Shown here: positions 32,462 through 43,388 of the stretch, one piece after another
Layout: the number at the start of each line of letters is the position of its first letter
How positions within the stretch are numbered: the stretch's first letter is position 1
Assembly: GCF_028372415.1 (NCBI RefSeq)
Contig: NC_092872.1
Span: forward strand, 280,677,206-280,741,205
DNA from: Notamacropus eugenii
Lineage: Eukaryota > Chordata > Mammalia > Diprotodontia > Macropodidae
Reading direction: 5' to 3'
DNA length: 64,000 bases
The notes under the pieces: generated by a model
What the model was told of the DNA's origin: nothing
The model's input: only the letters and a program-made list of their open reading frames with translations
The model's database searches: none
Made by a program: the position numbers and the translations under genes

Positions 32462-32950
32462 TGAATGACCTCCATCCTTCCCTATTGCTACTAGAATAAA
32501 GTACAAATGCCTCTTCATGGTATTCAAAACCCTCCCCAGACTGCAGGTCACCTTTATACAGTTTCTGCACAAGGTTTCACACACCCCATGGCCCAGCCCA
32601 GCTGAAATACTTCTATTTGGGGTCTACAAGATCTCACCTCCACACCTTTGCCCAGGCTGTTCCCCCATGCCTGGAATACACTTTCTTTGCCTCTGCTGCT
32701 CAAAATGTATAGGTTCCTTCAAGACCCAGATTCCTTCTTCATGAGCCTCATTCTACTCCCCCAGGTACTAGCATCCTCTACCCCATAAAAAAAACCATTT
32801 GTATATATTTTGCATTTACTTAGCTATGTTGACATATTGTTTCACCTCTATAGAATAGAAGCTTCCTGGGGACAGGCTTCCTTCATCGTGGCATTCCTAT
32901 CACCTAGTATAGCTCCTTGCACATAGTAGGTCCCATATGAACCCTTTCTC
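32462..32950 (+). mobile_element. L2 LINE, 3' end
   Basis: 'ttgctactagaataaagtac', 'catgcctggaatacactttc', 'ttgcacatagtaggtcccat'. It directly abuts the oppositely oriented L2 before it. Confidence 0.92.
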
Positions 32951-32957
32951 AGGTTCC

Positions 32958-33098
32958 AAGACCATGGAATCTCAGCTCCAGAGCTAGAAGGCTTCTCCAA
33001 AGCCATCTAGTTCAGCTCCTATACTTTACAGATGAGGAAACTGTGGCCCAAAGAAACTGTGGCTTGCCTAACCTTACACAGTTAGTATTTATGGAAGG
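32958..33098 (-). mobile_element. MIR/THER-type SINE
   Basis: 'agagctagaaggcttctcca', 'aagccatctagttcagctcc', 'cagatgaggaaactgtggcc'. Confidence 0.88.
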
Positions 33099-33189
33099 AT
33101 TGCCAACACCAAAGAAAGCACAAATGCTAGAGGCATTGATGGAAGTTTTTTGGAAAAACTGAGTTTTCCTCTCCTCCCCTTTGTCAGTC

Positions 33190-33845
33190 AATCAAAAAAC
33201 CTACCTCTTGAGGCAGACCATCCCACCAGGGGACAGCTCTCCTCATGGGAAAATGCCTCCTGCCCTCCAGCATCAGTCTACCTCTCTGCAGTTTTGCTCT
33301 GGTTCTGCCCTGTAGGGCACAACAGAACAGATCTGTCCTTATCCTACATGGCGCCCTTCTAATGCTGCGGGCAGCCACCAGGATCCCCTAAACTCCTCCA
33401 TGCTAAGCATTCCCAGTTCCCCATATGGCACCATCCTGAGGACCAACAACTTCTTCATCACCTTCCTCTCTGACTTACCACTGTCATGCTCGAAACATTG
33501 CACCAGAAATAAACAGGACATCCCAGATGTCTGACAGGGCTATTACCCCATTAGACATGGACATTGCCCCTCTCAGCATCGCCCAAGAATGCACACATTT
33601 TCTTGACTTCCATATCAGTCTGCTGACTCCTGGTAAGTCTGTGCATTCAGATCCTCAAAGCTTTTCACACAAATAGATTCCCATCGAGCTGTGCCTCTCA
33701 CATCCTGAATATAAAAGCTTATTGCTTACTTTCAATGGTAAGAGTCTCTATTTTTTCCTATTAAATTTCACCTTATTAGTATTCGGTTTGACCCAAAGTT
33801 CTGCTCAGTATCACTAGTTATTCTCATGGGCAAGATGGGAAGATG
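33190..33845 (-). mobile_element. CR1/L3-type LINE, ~650 bases
   Basis: 'tctggttctgccctgtaggg', 'aagcattcccagttccccat', 'tattaaatttcaccttatta' are reversed L3 landmarks in the expected order. Confidence 0.82.
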
Positions 33846-34324
33846 AGGAATGGTTGGATTCAAAAAGTCATTATTACAGCCTGCTAATATAGTTTGTGAT
33901 CTGCTACTGCTAGACTTCGGTCTTTTACCCTTTTTTTCAGTAGTTCCTCTGATATTCGACTTTTTGGTCTTCTAAATGCATTTTGGCTTTGTTTTTTCTA
34001 ATTCAGTAAAATAACTTTAAAAGAAATTTTTGGAACTGATAAATAGAAGTATGTATAGAATGATTTTACAGATATACACATATTTGTATGTGTATTCTAA
34101 TGGGAGCCGTCTTTAGGGCAGAGGAAGAGAAGGGAAGAAAAAAAGGGGAGGAAGTTCTATATTTAAAAGGAATAACAAGTTGTACGTGATAGACTTGCAG
34201 TTTTATGCACAATCATCTTTTTTTCTATTCTGCTATATTATAGAAATGATTGCTTTGTTTCTTAAGTTCAGAATAAAGTCAATTAAAAATTTTAAAAGAA
34301 AGTAATTATTAATGACTCAATGTC
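33846..34324. other. AT-rich, unclassified repeat tail
   Basis: 34040-34300 ends 'cagaataaagtcaattaaaa', which looks like the poly(A)-signal end of a plus-strand retroelement, but the family is not clear to me. Confidence 0.35.
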
Positions 34325-34510
34325 AACTTAAAAAGAGGTCTTTAGTGGAGTGCCACAGGTATCTTTGCTTGACCCTTGAACAATATCAGCAATTTTGATG
34401 AAGACACTCATGGTATTTATTATCAGATTTACAGAAGACACAAAGCTAGCAGAGATAGCTGACACCCTGAAGAACAGACACAGGATCCAAAAAAGAAAGG
34501 AAGCAAGAGT
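34325..34510 (+). mobile_element. CR1/L3-type LINE, reverse transcriptase fragment
   Basis: 'ctttagtggagtgccacagg' encodes the GVPQ motif, and the 'tttacagaagacacaaagct' stretch corresponds to the FADDTKL catalytic box, here mutated to FTEDTKL. The copy is dead. Confidence 0.82.
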
Positions 34511-35149
34511 GGTTCCACAGTGCAAGGAAAGGAGCTGGCCTTAGAAAGGAGAGGCCCCTCTTCCCAGAAATTTCAGGGGAGAACAGGAAAACAGATTTAG
34601 ACTGGAATATTTTGAGGGGGGGAAATAAGCATAGATGAAAGAATTCAGCCATATGGAATGAAGAATTCACCAGCTGTAAGTACAGATGGAGGAAAGGAGG
34701 GGAGCAAGATTCAGGGTTAAGACAAGAGGAAAAGATGCAGAAAAAAAGTGACAGAGGAAGACAGGAACAGAGCAATGAGGAACAAATGTTGGGACTGCCA
34801 GGATGTGGTCAGCACCAATTGGAATTCATCCAGAGGACCTGGTAGTGGTCTAGGGTTACCCCACTACAGGGGAGTGCTCTGGAGCCTAGAAATAATAGTG
34901 GTATGGAAGAGGGTGGGGCTGACTCAGACTTGGGGGTCCTGCCCTTATTTTATTGGGGGGGGCTGGCAAGAATTGATCTAAGTAACACTGGAGACATTTG
35001 CAAAAGAGGCTGGCAAGGGGAAGGAGTCCCAGGTGGCCTGGAGTGAGACCCTCATTTAAATTCACCCAACCACCAAAGTCTCCAGCTCTGACTGGCCACC
35101 ATTTCCCTTCCTTAGCTACAGCCAACTCTGAGGGGCTTGGGTACTCTCT
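34511..35149. other. non-coding, nothing recognised
   Basis: Purine-rich sequence with frames up to 109 codons (34446-34775 minus) and no known domain. Confidence 0.4.
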
Positions 35150-35270
35150 AGTCTACTCCATTCAACCAACATTTATTAAGCACCTACTATGTGTAAGGCC
35201 CAGGGAAAGCAGTCACTAGTAATAAGACACTGTGCTAAGGGATAGGGACACAGCTCCTGCTCTCTCTTGT
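35150..35270 (-). mobile_element. L2 LINE, 3' end
   Basis: 'ccaacatttattaagcacct' and 'actatgtgtaaggcccaggg'. Confidence 0.87.
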
Positions 35271-35389
35271 AGATTTGCCTTGAGGAATGCAGCTCCCCCA
35301 GTTTCCTGTGTTAACCTCATCATATGAAGGGAGTAAAATTTAGCGATAAAGCATTAGGATTATCTAACTACACAGGCAGTTATCAGCTA

Positions 35390-35820
35390 CACTGGCAGTA
35401 TCAGAGCCCTAGAGCTGGAGCATTCCTCAAAGGCCTGCTGATCTACTTCCCTCATTTTACAACTGCAGGGATACCAGTGACTGGTCCTAGTTCATACAAG
35501 GTGGAGTTCGAACCTTCAGTCCTCCAACTGGAATCATCCATGGCTCACCCAGAGCAGATCCTGGCCTCAGTTTTGAGACAGTTCGGGAAGTGTCTCCCAA
35601 ATTATAAACAAAACTTTACAGCTCCACCTCCCCTCCCAAGCCCCTTGAATCCTGGATTTTGTGGTGGAAGGGAAGTTCTTACAGTCTTACAGAGAAAGAG
35701 ACTGTCCATAAAAGGAAACGTGTCTGCCCTGAAGCCACCTAGTCTCTAGGCAGGGGCAGAGCTGGGGTTTGAAGCCAGACCCCAAACTCTGGCTCTGCTC
35801 CCCTTCCCCAGCCCTGTCCC
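35390..35820 (-). mobile_element. two diverged MIR/THER-type SINEs
   Basis: 35390-35545: 'cctcattttacaactgcagg'. 35640-35820: 'ggcagagctggggtttgaag'. The 141-codon plus-strand frame at 35324-35749 runs across both and is not a gene. Confidence 0.68.
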
Positions 35821-36285
35821 TCCATCCAGGCAAATTTATCTAAAGTGCTTCCTCTCTGCTTTCTCGAATGCCTCCAACTCCTTCGGGCTTCAGACACCTG
35901 ACTCACCCCCTGCTCCAGGTCCTCAGGCTAAAGCAGCTATTTTGTCTAAACATTTCTCCAGGCAGGGGTATGAAAGAGACAGTTCTTTTCAGACTTGACT
36001 CTCCCTCTTTACTCACACCTCAGGTTGATCCCTAGGAGGCTAGGAGAGGAGATGGTATCTCCATGGGAACACCTGGTTTCTAATGACTTAAGAAATGAAA
36101 TCATTTAAAAGAACAATTTAAGGCAAAGGGAATTTGCATAGGATAGGTTTCCTGGGGCATCAGAGGAGGATTGCCAACTGCAACTAGACTAGCTGAGTCC
36201 TGAGTCTAGAAGAGGTTGCAGAGGAGGAAAGTGGGAGGTGCAGGACTCAGAAAAGGATAATCAGTAACTACATGGATGTGGTCCT
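35821..36285. other. non-coding, nothing recognised
   Basis: No repeat or exon identified. Confidence 0.4.
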
Positions 36286-36685
36286 TTTATGTTCACACTA
36301 CAAGAGAGTAGGCTGAAGGAACTGAGGATGTTTAGACTGGAGAAAGAAGATTCTGGAGACATGATAACTGGCTTCAAGTGTTGGGAAGGTCCTGGTGTGG
36401 GATACAGATGATGCTTGCCCCAGACAACAGAAGCAGGGACAATGAGGGAGAATTACAGAGGCAGACTTAAGTGGGATGCCTGTGAGAACTTACTCACAAT
36501 TAGATCTCTCCAAAGTGGGTTGGGCTGCCACACGAAGGGGTGAGCTTCTCAACACTGGAGGTCTTCAAGAAAAGGCAGAATGGCCTCTGCTCAGGAATGG
36601 GACACTGGGATTCTTGTCCAGTTGTGTATGGCAGAGAGGCCGCTGAGGTCCCTGCTGGCTCTGAGCTTTTGGTGATGCCCCAAGT
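36286..36685 (+). mobile_element. CR1/L3-type LINE, 3' end
   Basis: 'ggctgaaggaactgaggatg', 'aacactggaggtcttcaaga' and 'ccgctgaggtccctgctggc' match the L3 3' region, close in order to 58135-58530. Confidence 0.82.
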
Positions 36686-36689
36686 GTCT

Positions 36690-36815
36690 TTCTTGTCACA
36701 GCCCTGGAATGTAGGACAAGCTTAACTAGGATCAGAAAGGTAGCGTCTTGCTCAGGGTCACAGAGTGAGTATCACGGCCAGAATTTGACCCCAGACATCC
36801 TGACCCCAGACACTG
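36690..36815 (-). mobile_element. MIR/THER-type SINE
   Basis: 'tcttgctcagggtcacagag' and 'gaatttgaccccagacatcc'. Confidence 0.72.
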
Positions 36816-36842
36816 AAATGAAATAAATGAATTAATTCATGC

Positions 36843-37128
36843 ATTTTTAAAGGCATTTATTCAATGGTTGCCATGTGCTGAGCACTGTGCTGTCTGCTAG
36901 AGATATAAATAGAAGAAAACAGTCTCTCAAGGAACTTACACTCCCATCGGAGGAAGCAATGCATATGAGAAAGTCCAGTTGTGTGGAAGGTAGAGAACAA
37001 GCCGGAGAGAGGAATATAAGCTTCCTGAGGGCACCTCATGCCTGGCACCTATCTCATTTAGTACACAGTAGGTGCTTTAAAATGCTTTCTGAGTGACTAA
37101 TTGATTGATGGATGGATTGATTGAGGGG
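36843..37128. mobile_element. two L2 3' ends in opposite directions
   Basis: 36843-36980 is reversed (ggcatttattcaatggttgc). 37012-37128 is forward (gaatataagcttcctgaggg ... 'gattgatggatggattgatt'). Confidence 0.85.
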
Positions 37129-37475
37129 AAAGTACTCTGTTTCTCCAGGAAGGAAAAACATTAAAGACTGAGATGATCACCCAAAGCAAAGTATGAAGGG
37201 GGAGGAGATCAGGAATACATGAGTCACATAGGTAAAGAAATTGCCTCTCTGTCCCTTAAATTTTCCCTCTGTCCCCCAGGAATTCTGGTTGGTCAATTCC
37301 ATGAGGACCCCATTCTTACCACTAACTGCCCTCTTGACAGGATGAGCTGGTTGTGAAAAATCTAGCCAACAAGGTTGATTCTCAGCCTGTGAATTTGAGT
37401 GTGTAAAAATTTCCAATTTGCCTTCATAATGAGTGCAGGCTTAGGACTTCTTTCATCTACCCTGAACAATTTTTC
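37129..37475. other. non-coding, nothing recognised
   Basis: No repeat or exon identified. Confidence 0.4.
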
Positions 37476-37787
37476 AGGGGCAGCTCAGTGGTGCAGTAGA
37501 TAAAGCACCAGTGCAGGAATCAGGAGGACCTGAGTTCAAATCTCACCTCAGACACTTGACTCACTAGCTGTGTGACCTTGAGCAAGTCACTTAACCCCAA
37601 TTGCCTCATCCTGGGTCATCTCCAGTCATCCTGATGAATATCTGGTCACTGGATTCAGAAGGCTCTGGAGGAGAAGTGAGGCTGGTGACCTGCACAGCCC
37701 TCCCTCAATCAAAACAAAGTCAAGTGCAAGTCATGTCATTATTTCTCTGATGGCATGGTCTTCTTTGGCAACGAAGAATGAATACAC
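37476..37787 (+). mobile_element. marsupial SINE, full length (head plus long tail)
   Basis: Head 'ggtgcagtagataaagcacc' and 'gacctgagttcaaatctcac', box 'cacttaaccccaattgcctc', then the ~180-base tail 'tgatgaatatctggtcactg' to 'ctttggcaacgaagaatgaa'. This copy defines the family whose tail alone is at 2545 and 40785. Confidence 0.92.
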
Positions 37788-38225
37788 AATTCTTCAAGAC
37801 CTCACCATGTCTTCACAGAATCATTAGGAAAATGAAGAGCATTGTGGAGACAGAAGCTGGAAAACAGGGAGGCAGCTTACATAATCCATTAGCATCAGCA
37901 CAGCCCTTGGAACCTCAAAGTCAGGGTCCTACGGCCTCTGACTACCAGAAATCCATGACTACCAACACAGGAGAGGGCCACTAAAGCATCCTCAAAGATG
38001 TAGCCATCACTGCTTTTTAGTGACACACCATCACAACCGGTCTACCCTTTGCCATATTCCGTATCTAGATACCTCTGGCAATTCACAACACAGACTGTCC
38101 AAGGCAAACCGATGTACACCAAAGACCAGCCAGGTCTCCAGACTCTAGTACTTTGTGTGACCAGCTACCAAAGAGTACTCAGCTCACTCTCTGCTTCCTT
38201 TGCCCCTGTTCCTACCAATATCACC
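37788..38225. other. non-coding, with a short motif shared with 39060
   Basis: About 37880-37945 shares a ~55-base block with 39064-39120 ('aatccattagcatcagc'). No family recognised. Confidence 0.4.
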
Positions 38226-38515
38226 TTCTCTATAAGAATGGCTAGTGTTTATATAGGATTTTAAGGTTTGCAAGGCACTTTACAAATATTCTCATCTTAT
38301 CCTCCCACTGGTCTTAATTCACTATCTGCGTCACCTGGGCAAGTCATTTAACTTCCATCTTGCCTCAATTTTCTCATCAGCAGAATGGGGATAATAATAG
38401 CATTCACCTCCCAGAGTGGTTGTGAGTATCCAATGAGAAAATATGTGTAAAGTGCTTAGCCCAGTGCCTGGAATATAGGAAGTGCAATATGAAGATCTAA
38501 ATATTGGCTAGTATT
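38226..38515. mobile_element. THER1 start (minus) fused to THER1/MIR (plus)
   Basis: 38226-38310 is a reversed THER1 end (ttaaggtttgcaaggcactt). 38312-38515 is a forward SINE (gcctcaattttctcatcagc ... 'agtgcctggaatataggaag'). Confidence 0.8.
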
Positions 38516-38854
38516 TTTTTTTCTAAAGCATTCTGATAGAAACAGTCCAGTCTGGTATTGTAAAAATGGAACCAATCACTCCTTGTGGCTGAATCCTCCA
38601 GCGGGCTCCCTGAAAACATGGTCAGTTTAGTTCCTGAGTATGGCCACAGACCTTCTCCTGTGGCCATGTGACTTTGGTCTCCTCTCCCACGGCTCTGAAT
38701 TTCAAAGATTTTTCTTCCCATGTGAATTGAATTGAAGAGGATGAACCATAAGGCAACAACTAATCTCTCCTTTTGGGGCCATTACTATTTTATTATTATG
38801 AGGAAATTTGGTGGAAAATGAGACTGCTTTAGAGGAGGCAAGGGAATGTAACCA
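38516..38854. other. non-coding, nothing recognised
   Basis: No repeat or exon identified. Confidence 0.4.
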
Positions 38855-39012
38855 AAAATGTCCTTGAGCTGGAGCCAGCAGGCCTAGGTTCAAATTCTAG
38901 TCTTGTTGTTTTCTTGACACCTGAGTAACCTTGGACAACTCCCTTAGACCCTCTCAGCTTCTCCATAAAATGACAGGGCTGGAGGAGATGACCTCCAAGA
39001 CCCTTTTTGGGG
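38855..39012 (+). mobile_element. MIR-type SINE
   Basis: 'taggttcaaattctagtctt', 'taaccttggacaactccctt', 'ggaggagatgacctccaaga'. Confidence 0.8.
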
Positions 39013-39435
39013 CCAAGCAAGTCCTGGGCTATTTTAAAAGGATAAAATTAAGGCTGACCAATTATGTAATCCATTAGCATCAGCCCAGGCCTTGGATTTC
39101 CATCAGCCTCTGATACAGAAGAGCTCTAGCTGGAAATTATAAGTGTGTCCAGAAATGATTCTGAAGAATTCCCTCCCCCAGTGATGCCTGATAGAACAGA
39201 CACATTTGCTCGGGGAGCATTCCGCAACCTTGTCCATTACTCTGGAAGGATGGGTAATTAGCGATGGAGTAGGGGCAGCTCCCCTGAAGCCTCTTTAGAT
39301 TCACTGACTGTGCAAAAATCATGGAGCCTTGCTCCCCAGGACAATGGGGTTCTCAAAGGATGAATGTGGAGGTCTAGCCAAATACCACATAAAAGCCAAG
39401 CTTCTCAGCAAAACAAGATCCAAGAAAATGCAAAA
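39013..39435. other. non-coding; shared motif with 37880
   Basis: 39064-39120 pairs with 37880-37945. The rest, up to a poly(A) run at 39431, is unrecognised. Confidence 0.4.
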
Positions 39436-39765
39436 AAAAAAAAAAACAAAAAACTCATAATGGAAAATGCTATCCACGTCCAAAGAAAGAACTTTGCAAT
39501 CTGAATGCAGATCAAGGCACCCTATTGTCACTTTTTTGTTGTTTTTTCTTTGTAGCAGTTTTTCCCTTTTGTTCTGATTCTTCTTTCCCAACATGTCTAA
39601 TGTGGAAATAGGTTTAACATGATTGTGCTCATAGAGCATATATCAAACTGCTTGTTATCTTGGGGAGGGAGAAAAATTGGGAACTCAAAATTTTACAAAA
39701 ATGAATATTGAAAACTATCTTTACATGTCATTGGAAATAATAAAATACTACTAAAGGCGAAAATG
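39436..39765 (+). mobile_element. L1-type LINE 3' end (marsupial)
   Basis: 'actcataatggaaaatgcta', 'tccaaagaaagaactttgca', 'gaactcaaaattttacaaaa', 'aaaactatctttacatgtca' form a well-known marsupial 3' end that finishes with AATAAAATA. It is much less diverged than the L2 and L3 copies around it. The L1 assignment is from memory. Confidence 0.7.
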
Positions 39766-39804
39766 TGGGCCAGCCAATGAATGACCCATACCAATGGTAA
39801 CTTA

Positions 39805-40045
39805 AGGAGGAGTCAAGGTTGATACCTAGGTTGTGTTCAGGAAGGTGTTGGTGCCCTAGAAGATAATGAGGGATTAGAAGGCAGGAGGGTTTAGAAAGAG
39901 CCCCGGATTCTGGAGTCCAAAGATCTGGTTCTGTGGCCCAGGCCAGCTTCTCATTTATCGAAGTAAGCCTTCCTTTCTGGGGGCCTCAGTTTCCCACTCT
40001 GCAGAGAGATGGAGTTTGAACCAACTGTCTCTACAAGACCCCATC
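39805..40045. mobile_element. L2 scrap (minus) and MIR (plus)
   Basis: 39805-39870: 'gttgatacctaggttgtgtt' is reversed L2 ORF2. 39885-40045: MIR with 'gggcctcagtttcccactct'. Confidence 0.7.
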
Positions 40046-40395
40046 GAATTTACTATGTCCTAATATAAACTCACAGCAGGAGAGTAGTTGAATCTGCCCT
40101 GACATCAAAGGCCCATGATGAGGGACCAGGGCCCTGATGAGGGGTCCAGGCTCCAATGAGGGCTCGGGTCCTTTCTCATCTCACTGTGGCTTGGCTTCCT
40201 GACCAAAGGCAGCTCCAGGGTGGCAGCACATTCAGCTTCTTCTGCCCACTCTCCTCTTAGCTCACAACAGAAGCCAAAATGATCCAGAAGCTGCTCAGCT
40301 GCCCACCAGACCCCCTCAGCCCTTCTCCTGGCCAGAAGAATAAAGCATGAGCTTATCTCCAGCAGCTGCTCCAGCTCTGGCCTCTCTTCTCCTGT
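40046..40395. other. non-coding, nothing recognised
   Basis: It contains a 97-codon minus-strand frame (40105-40398), Glu/Leu-rich, with no recognised domain and no support for being an exon. Confidence 0.4.
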
Positions 40396-40520
40396 CATTC
40401 ATCCAGCCATCATGCATTTGTGAAGCACTGCCTGCTCTATGCCAGGCACAGTCCTAAGAGTTGAGGGTACAGAAATGAGACAGAGTCCACCCTGAAGGAG
40501 CTCACATTACATTGTGTGAG
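40396..40520 (-). mobile_element. L2 LINE, 3' end
   Basis: 'catgcatttgtgaagcactg', 'ctatgccaggcacagtccta', 'ccctgaaggagctcacatta'. Confidence 0.9.
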
Positions 40521-40599
40521 GAGAGGGGAGAGTGACCATTGACATTGCTAAAGACTCTTCATCTTTGCTAGGCACTCCCTATGTAGGATAATAAATTTC

Positions 40600-40776
40600 A
40601 TTCTGGATCAGTGAAAGATCATTCAATCCCACACCCACATTTTACAGATAGGGAAACTGAGGCCTAGAGAATTAAGTAGCTTCTCTATTCATGTCTCACA
40701 GCTAAGAAGTTTCTGCAGCAAGATTTGAATTCAGCTCTTCTTGACTCCAAGTCTGGTGCCCTATCCACTATACTAA
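40600..40776 (-). mobile_element. MIR/THER-type SINE
   Basis: 'acattttacagatagggaaa', 'ctgaggcctagagaattaag', 'ggtgccctatccactatact'. Confidence 0.9.
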
Positions 40777-40784
40777 TGGTGTCA

Positions 40785-40968
40785 ACCTTCTGGGCCATCT
40801 CCAGTCATCTTGATGAATATCTGGTCACTGGACCCAGATGGCTCAGGAGGAGAAGTGAGGCTGGTGACCTTGTACAGCCCTCACTCACTCAAAACAAAGT
40901 CACATGCAAGTCATGTCATCACTTCTCTGATGTCATGTCTTCTTCAGTAACGAAGGACAAACACAGGT
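40785..40968 (+). mobile_element. marsupial SINE tail
   Basis: 'tgatgaatatctggtcactg' to 'agtaacgaaggacaaacac'. Same tail as 37600-37787, with the head missing. Confidence 0.9.
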
Positions 40969-41144
40969 GTCAACCTCAAATAGAAACATATTAAGGATCC
41001 CAGGGCAGGGAGGTGGGGGAGGGCTCATAATGATTTGGAAAATGACATATTAACCTTACCTATGTTTTATAATATTTTCATTTATTTTATGAAGAATTTC
41101 CCAAGTGACAGGATTTCAGAGGTGGGAAGGACCTAAGCCATCAA

Positions 41145-41335
41145 ACAAGTGTTGTAGCAGGCGGAATGCCAGCCTTAGAGTCAGGAAGACCTGAGTTTGA
41201 ATCTTGCCTCAGACACATACTAGTGCAAGTCAAGTAAACCCACTTAGCCTCAGTTTCCTCATCCGTAAAATGGGGATAATAATAATAATTAATAGTACCT
41301 ACCTCCCGTAAGATGGCATCACTGTAGCACTATGC
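41145..41335 (+). mobile_element. THER1-type SINE
   Basis: 'ttagagtcaggaagacctga', 'gcctcagtttcctcatccgt', 'aatggggataataataataa'. Confidence 0.9.
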
Positions 41336-42155
41336 CAACATCAAAGTGCCGTGTGAATGCTGGTGACAAATCATAAACAAGAATTCTTTCTATGACATCC
41401 CAACTCATGGCCCTCCAATCTTCATTTGAAAAGCTCAGGGGAGGGGGGAGCCCCAGTCGTCCTGAGGCATCCCCTTTTCCCTTTGGTTGGAAGTGACATT
41501 GCTTCCCTATAACTTGCCCCCACTGCACTTGGTTCCTGTCCTCTGGGTCCAAACAGAACAAATTTAATCCTTCCTCAGCCCTGGGACACCCTTAAAATCC
41601 TTGAAGCCTCCTAACTTAGCCTTTGCCCCTTTCTGGGTCTCCCTTGACCTTCCTCACCTTTCTCTAAAGGGACCCTTGGGGCAGAGGTCCCAACCAATGA
41701 TATACTCACCTCAGAATTTGGAGGGGTGGGCAGAGGACAGATATAGGAATGGTAAGCCCTAGTGCTGGAAGATAACAGGACAAATCCAGGAGTGGGAATC
41801 TCCTAAACTACAGAGGATTCCCATGAGAGACTTAGACAGTCAATAAGTGGGACCCTTCTCCATTTTCCCAGCAGGTCTTTTGCTTAGAGGATGGGAAGAA
41901 ATACTGACTTTTGAGAGTCTGTTTTTCTAAACCCTAACTAACCCTGCCCATATGTGTTGGCTGCCTCATCTGCATCCCAGCTATGAACCTGCCCTTAATT
42001 TCTTCTGAATGACTGGTTGCCCTGCTGATGCATCTTCACTTCAGATAGCCAAGGGAAAATCAGTAATGAAAATAATTTATTTCAGATATTCAGTTTGACT
42101 TCCTGTTGTAGAAACATATATATATTAGAATATAGTTTGTATATTATAGAAATGT
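41336..42155. other. non-coding, nothing recognised
   Basis: 800 bases with frames up to 80 codons (41319-41561 minus) and no recognised repeat or exon. Confidence 0.42.
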
Positions 42156-42159
42156 GTTT

Positions 42160-42270
42160 GTGAATAAATGAAAAAAACATTATTAAATTTTCACCGTGTG
42201 CCAGGTTTTGGAGGATACAATTCCAAAACACACATAGTCTCTGCCTTGAGGGAGACTGCATTCTAAAGAT
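42160..42270 (-). mobile_element. L2 LINE, 3' end
   Basis: 'tcaccgtgtgccaggttttg' and 'ctgccttgagggagactgca'. Confidence 0.78.
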
Positions 42271-42271
42271 A

Positions 42272-42428
42272 TAAATATATACATATTTATATATTATATA
42301 TAATATATATTATATGTACAATATTTATTATATAACATATAATATATATTGTATATTATAAATATATATGTGTGTGTATGTTTATATACACATATATACA
42401 TATATACATATATATACACATATATATG
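42272..42428. repeat. (TA)n-rich low-complexity tract
   Basis: About 155 bases made almost only of TA/TATA with some TG and CA steps. Such tracts can form cruciforms. Confidence 0.95.
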
Positions 42429-42797
42429 AACTGGGAACCAGAGAATTTGTGAGAATGGAATCACTAGGATTGACCAGATCATTTTGAGGGATGGTATCCT
42501 TGATTTGCTTACTACTCCCAAAGTTACAGGTGAAAAGGGAAGAAGAAGAAGGGGGCAAAGAAAGAAAACTCTGGGGATACCATGACCTGGAGATGGGTAG
42601 AGAGCAGACTACTATTTCACACCATGCAGACTTAGTAATGTTGGAGGGCATAGAGAAAGCTAGGCACTGTGCAAAGGGAAATGACATGTAGGAGCAAAGA
42701 AAAGTCACTTTAGTTCACGGGCTTCACGGAGTCTGGCTGGTGCCTCCAAAGACAAGACAATCTCTTCCCCATTCCAATCGAGTATTTCCTGGGCCCT
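42429..42797. other. non-coding; possible L2 trace
   Basis: 42430-42500 could be reversed L2 ORF2. Otherwise unrecognised. Confidence 0.35.
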
Positions 42798-42884
42798 GAA
42801 GTTCATTCACAGAATCTCCATCGGAAGGAAGCTCAGAACCCATCTGGTCCAATGCAATTCTGAACAAGATTCTCCACCAATAAT

Positions 42885-42994
42885 CATCTCTTGGGTGCCT
42901 TTACGTCAGGCACAGGGCTAGACACTGGAAATCAAAGGACAGAAATTAAACCATCCCTGTGCTCAAGGAGCCTCCATTCTATTGAATCATATGT
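42885..42994 (-). mobile_element. L2 LINE, 3' end
   Basis: 'gtcaggcacagggctagaca' and 'ctgtgctcaaggagcctcca'. Nested in the L3. Confidence 0.82.
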
Positions 42995-43132
42995 TAGCCT
43001 ATGCTCAAAGACCTCCAAAGCTGGGAGATCCATCCTTTTGGTCGGCAGATCCTGTTACTTTCTTGAGCAAGTTTCCCCTCTGGAAGACCTCACTTCCATC
43101 CAAGGTGGTCAGTACCACTCCACTTTTGCATA

Positions 43133-43388
43133 GGATGGAAAGAAATACACATTTATTAAGCATCTGCTATATGACAGTCACTGTGCTGGATGCTTTACAA
43201 ATGTAATGAGGTAGGTGCTATTATTATTCCCATTATCTCCAGTTGAGGAAACTGAAGTAGGCAAAGGTGAAGTGACTTGACCGAGGTCACACAGCTAGGA
43301 AGTGTCTGAGGCTGGACTTGAACTCTGGACTTCCCGATTCCAGGGTCAGTATGCTATCCACTGAACCACCTAGCTGCTTCCAACTAGC
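43133..43388 (-). mobile_element. THER1-type SINE, full length
   Basis: 'cacatttattaagcatctgc', 'gaggtaggtgctattattat', 'gaccgaggtcacacagctag', 'ccactgaaccacctagctgc'. Nested in the L3. Confidence 0.92.

Noticed and set aside
35324-35749. 141-codon plus-strand frame
   Set aside because: It runs across two decayed SINEs and has no recognised domain.
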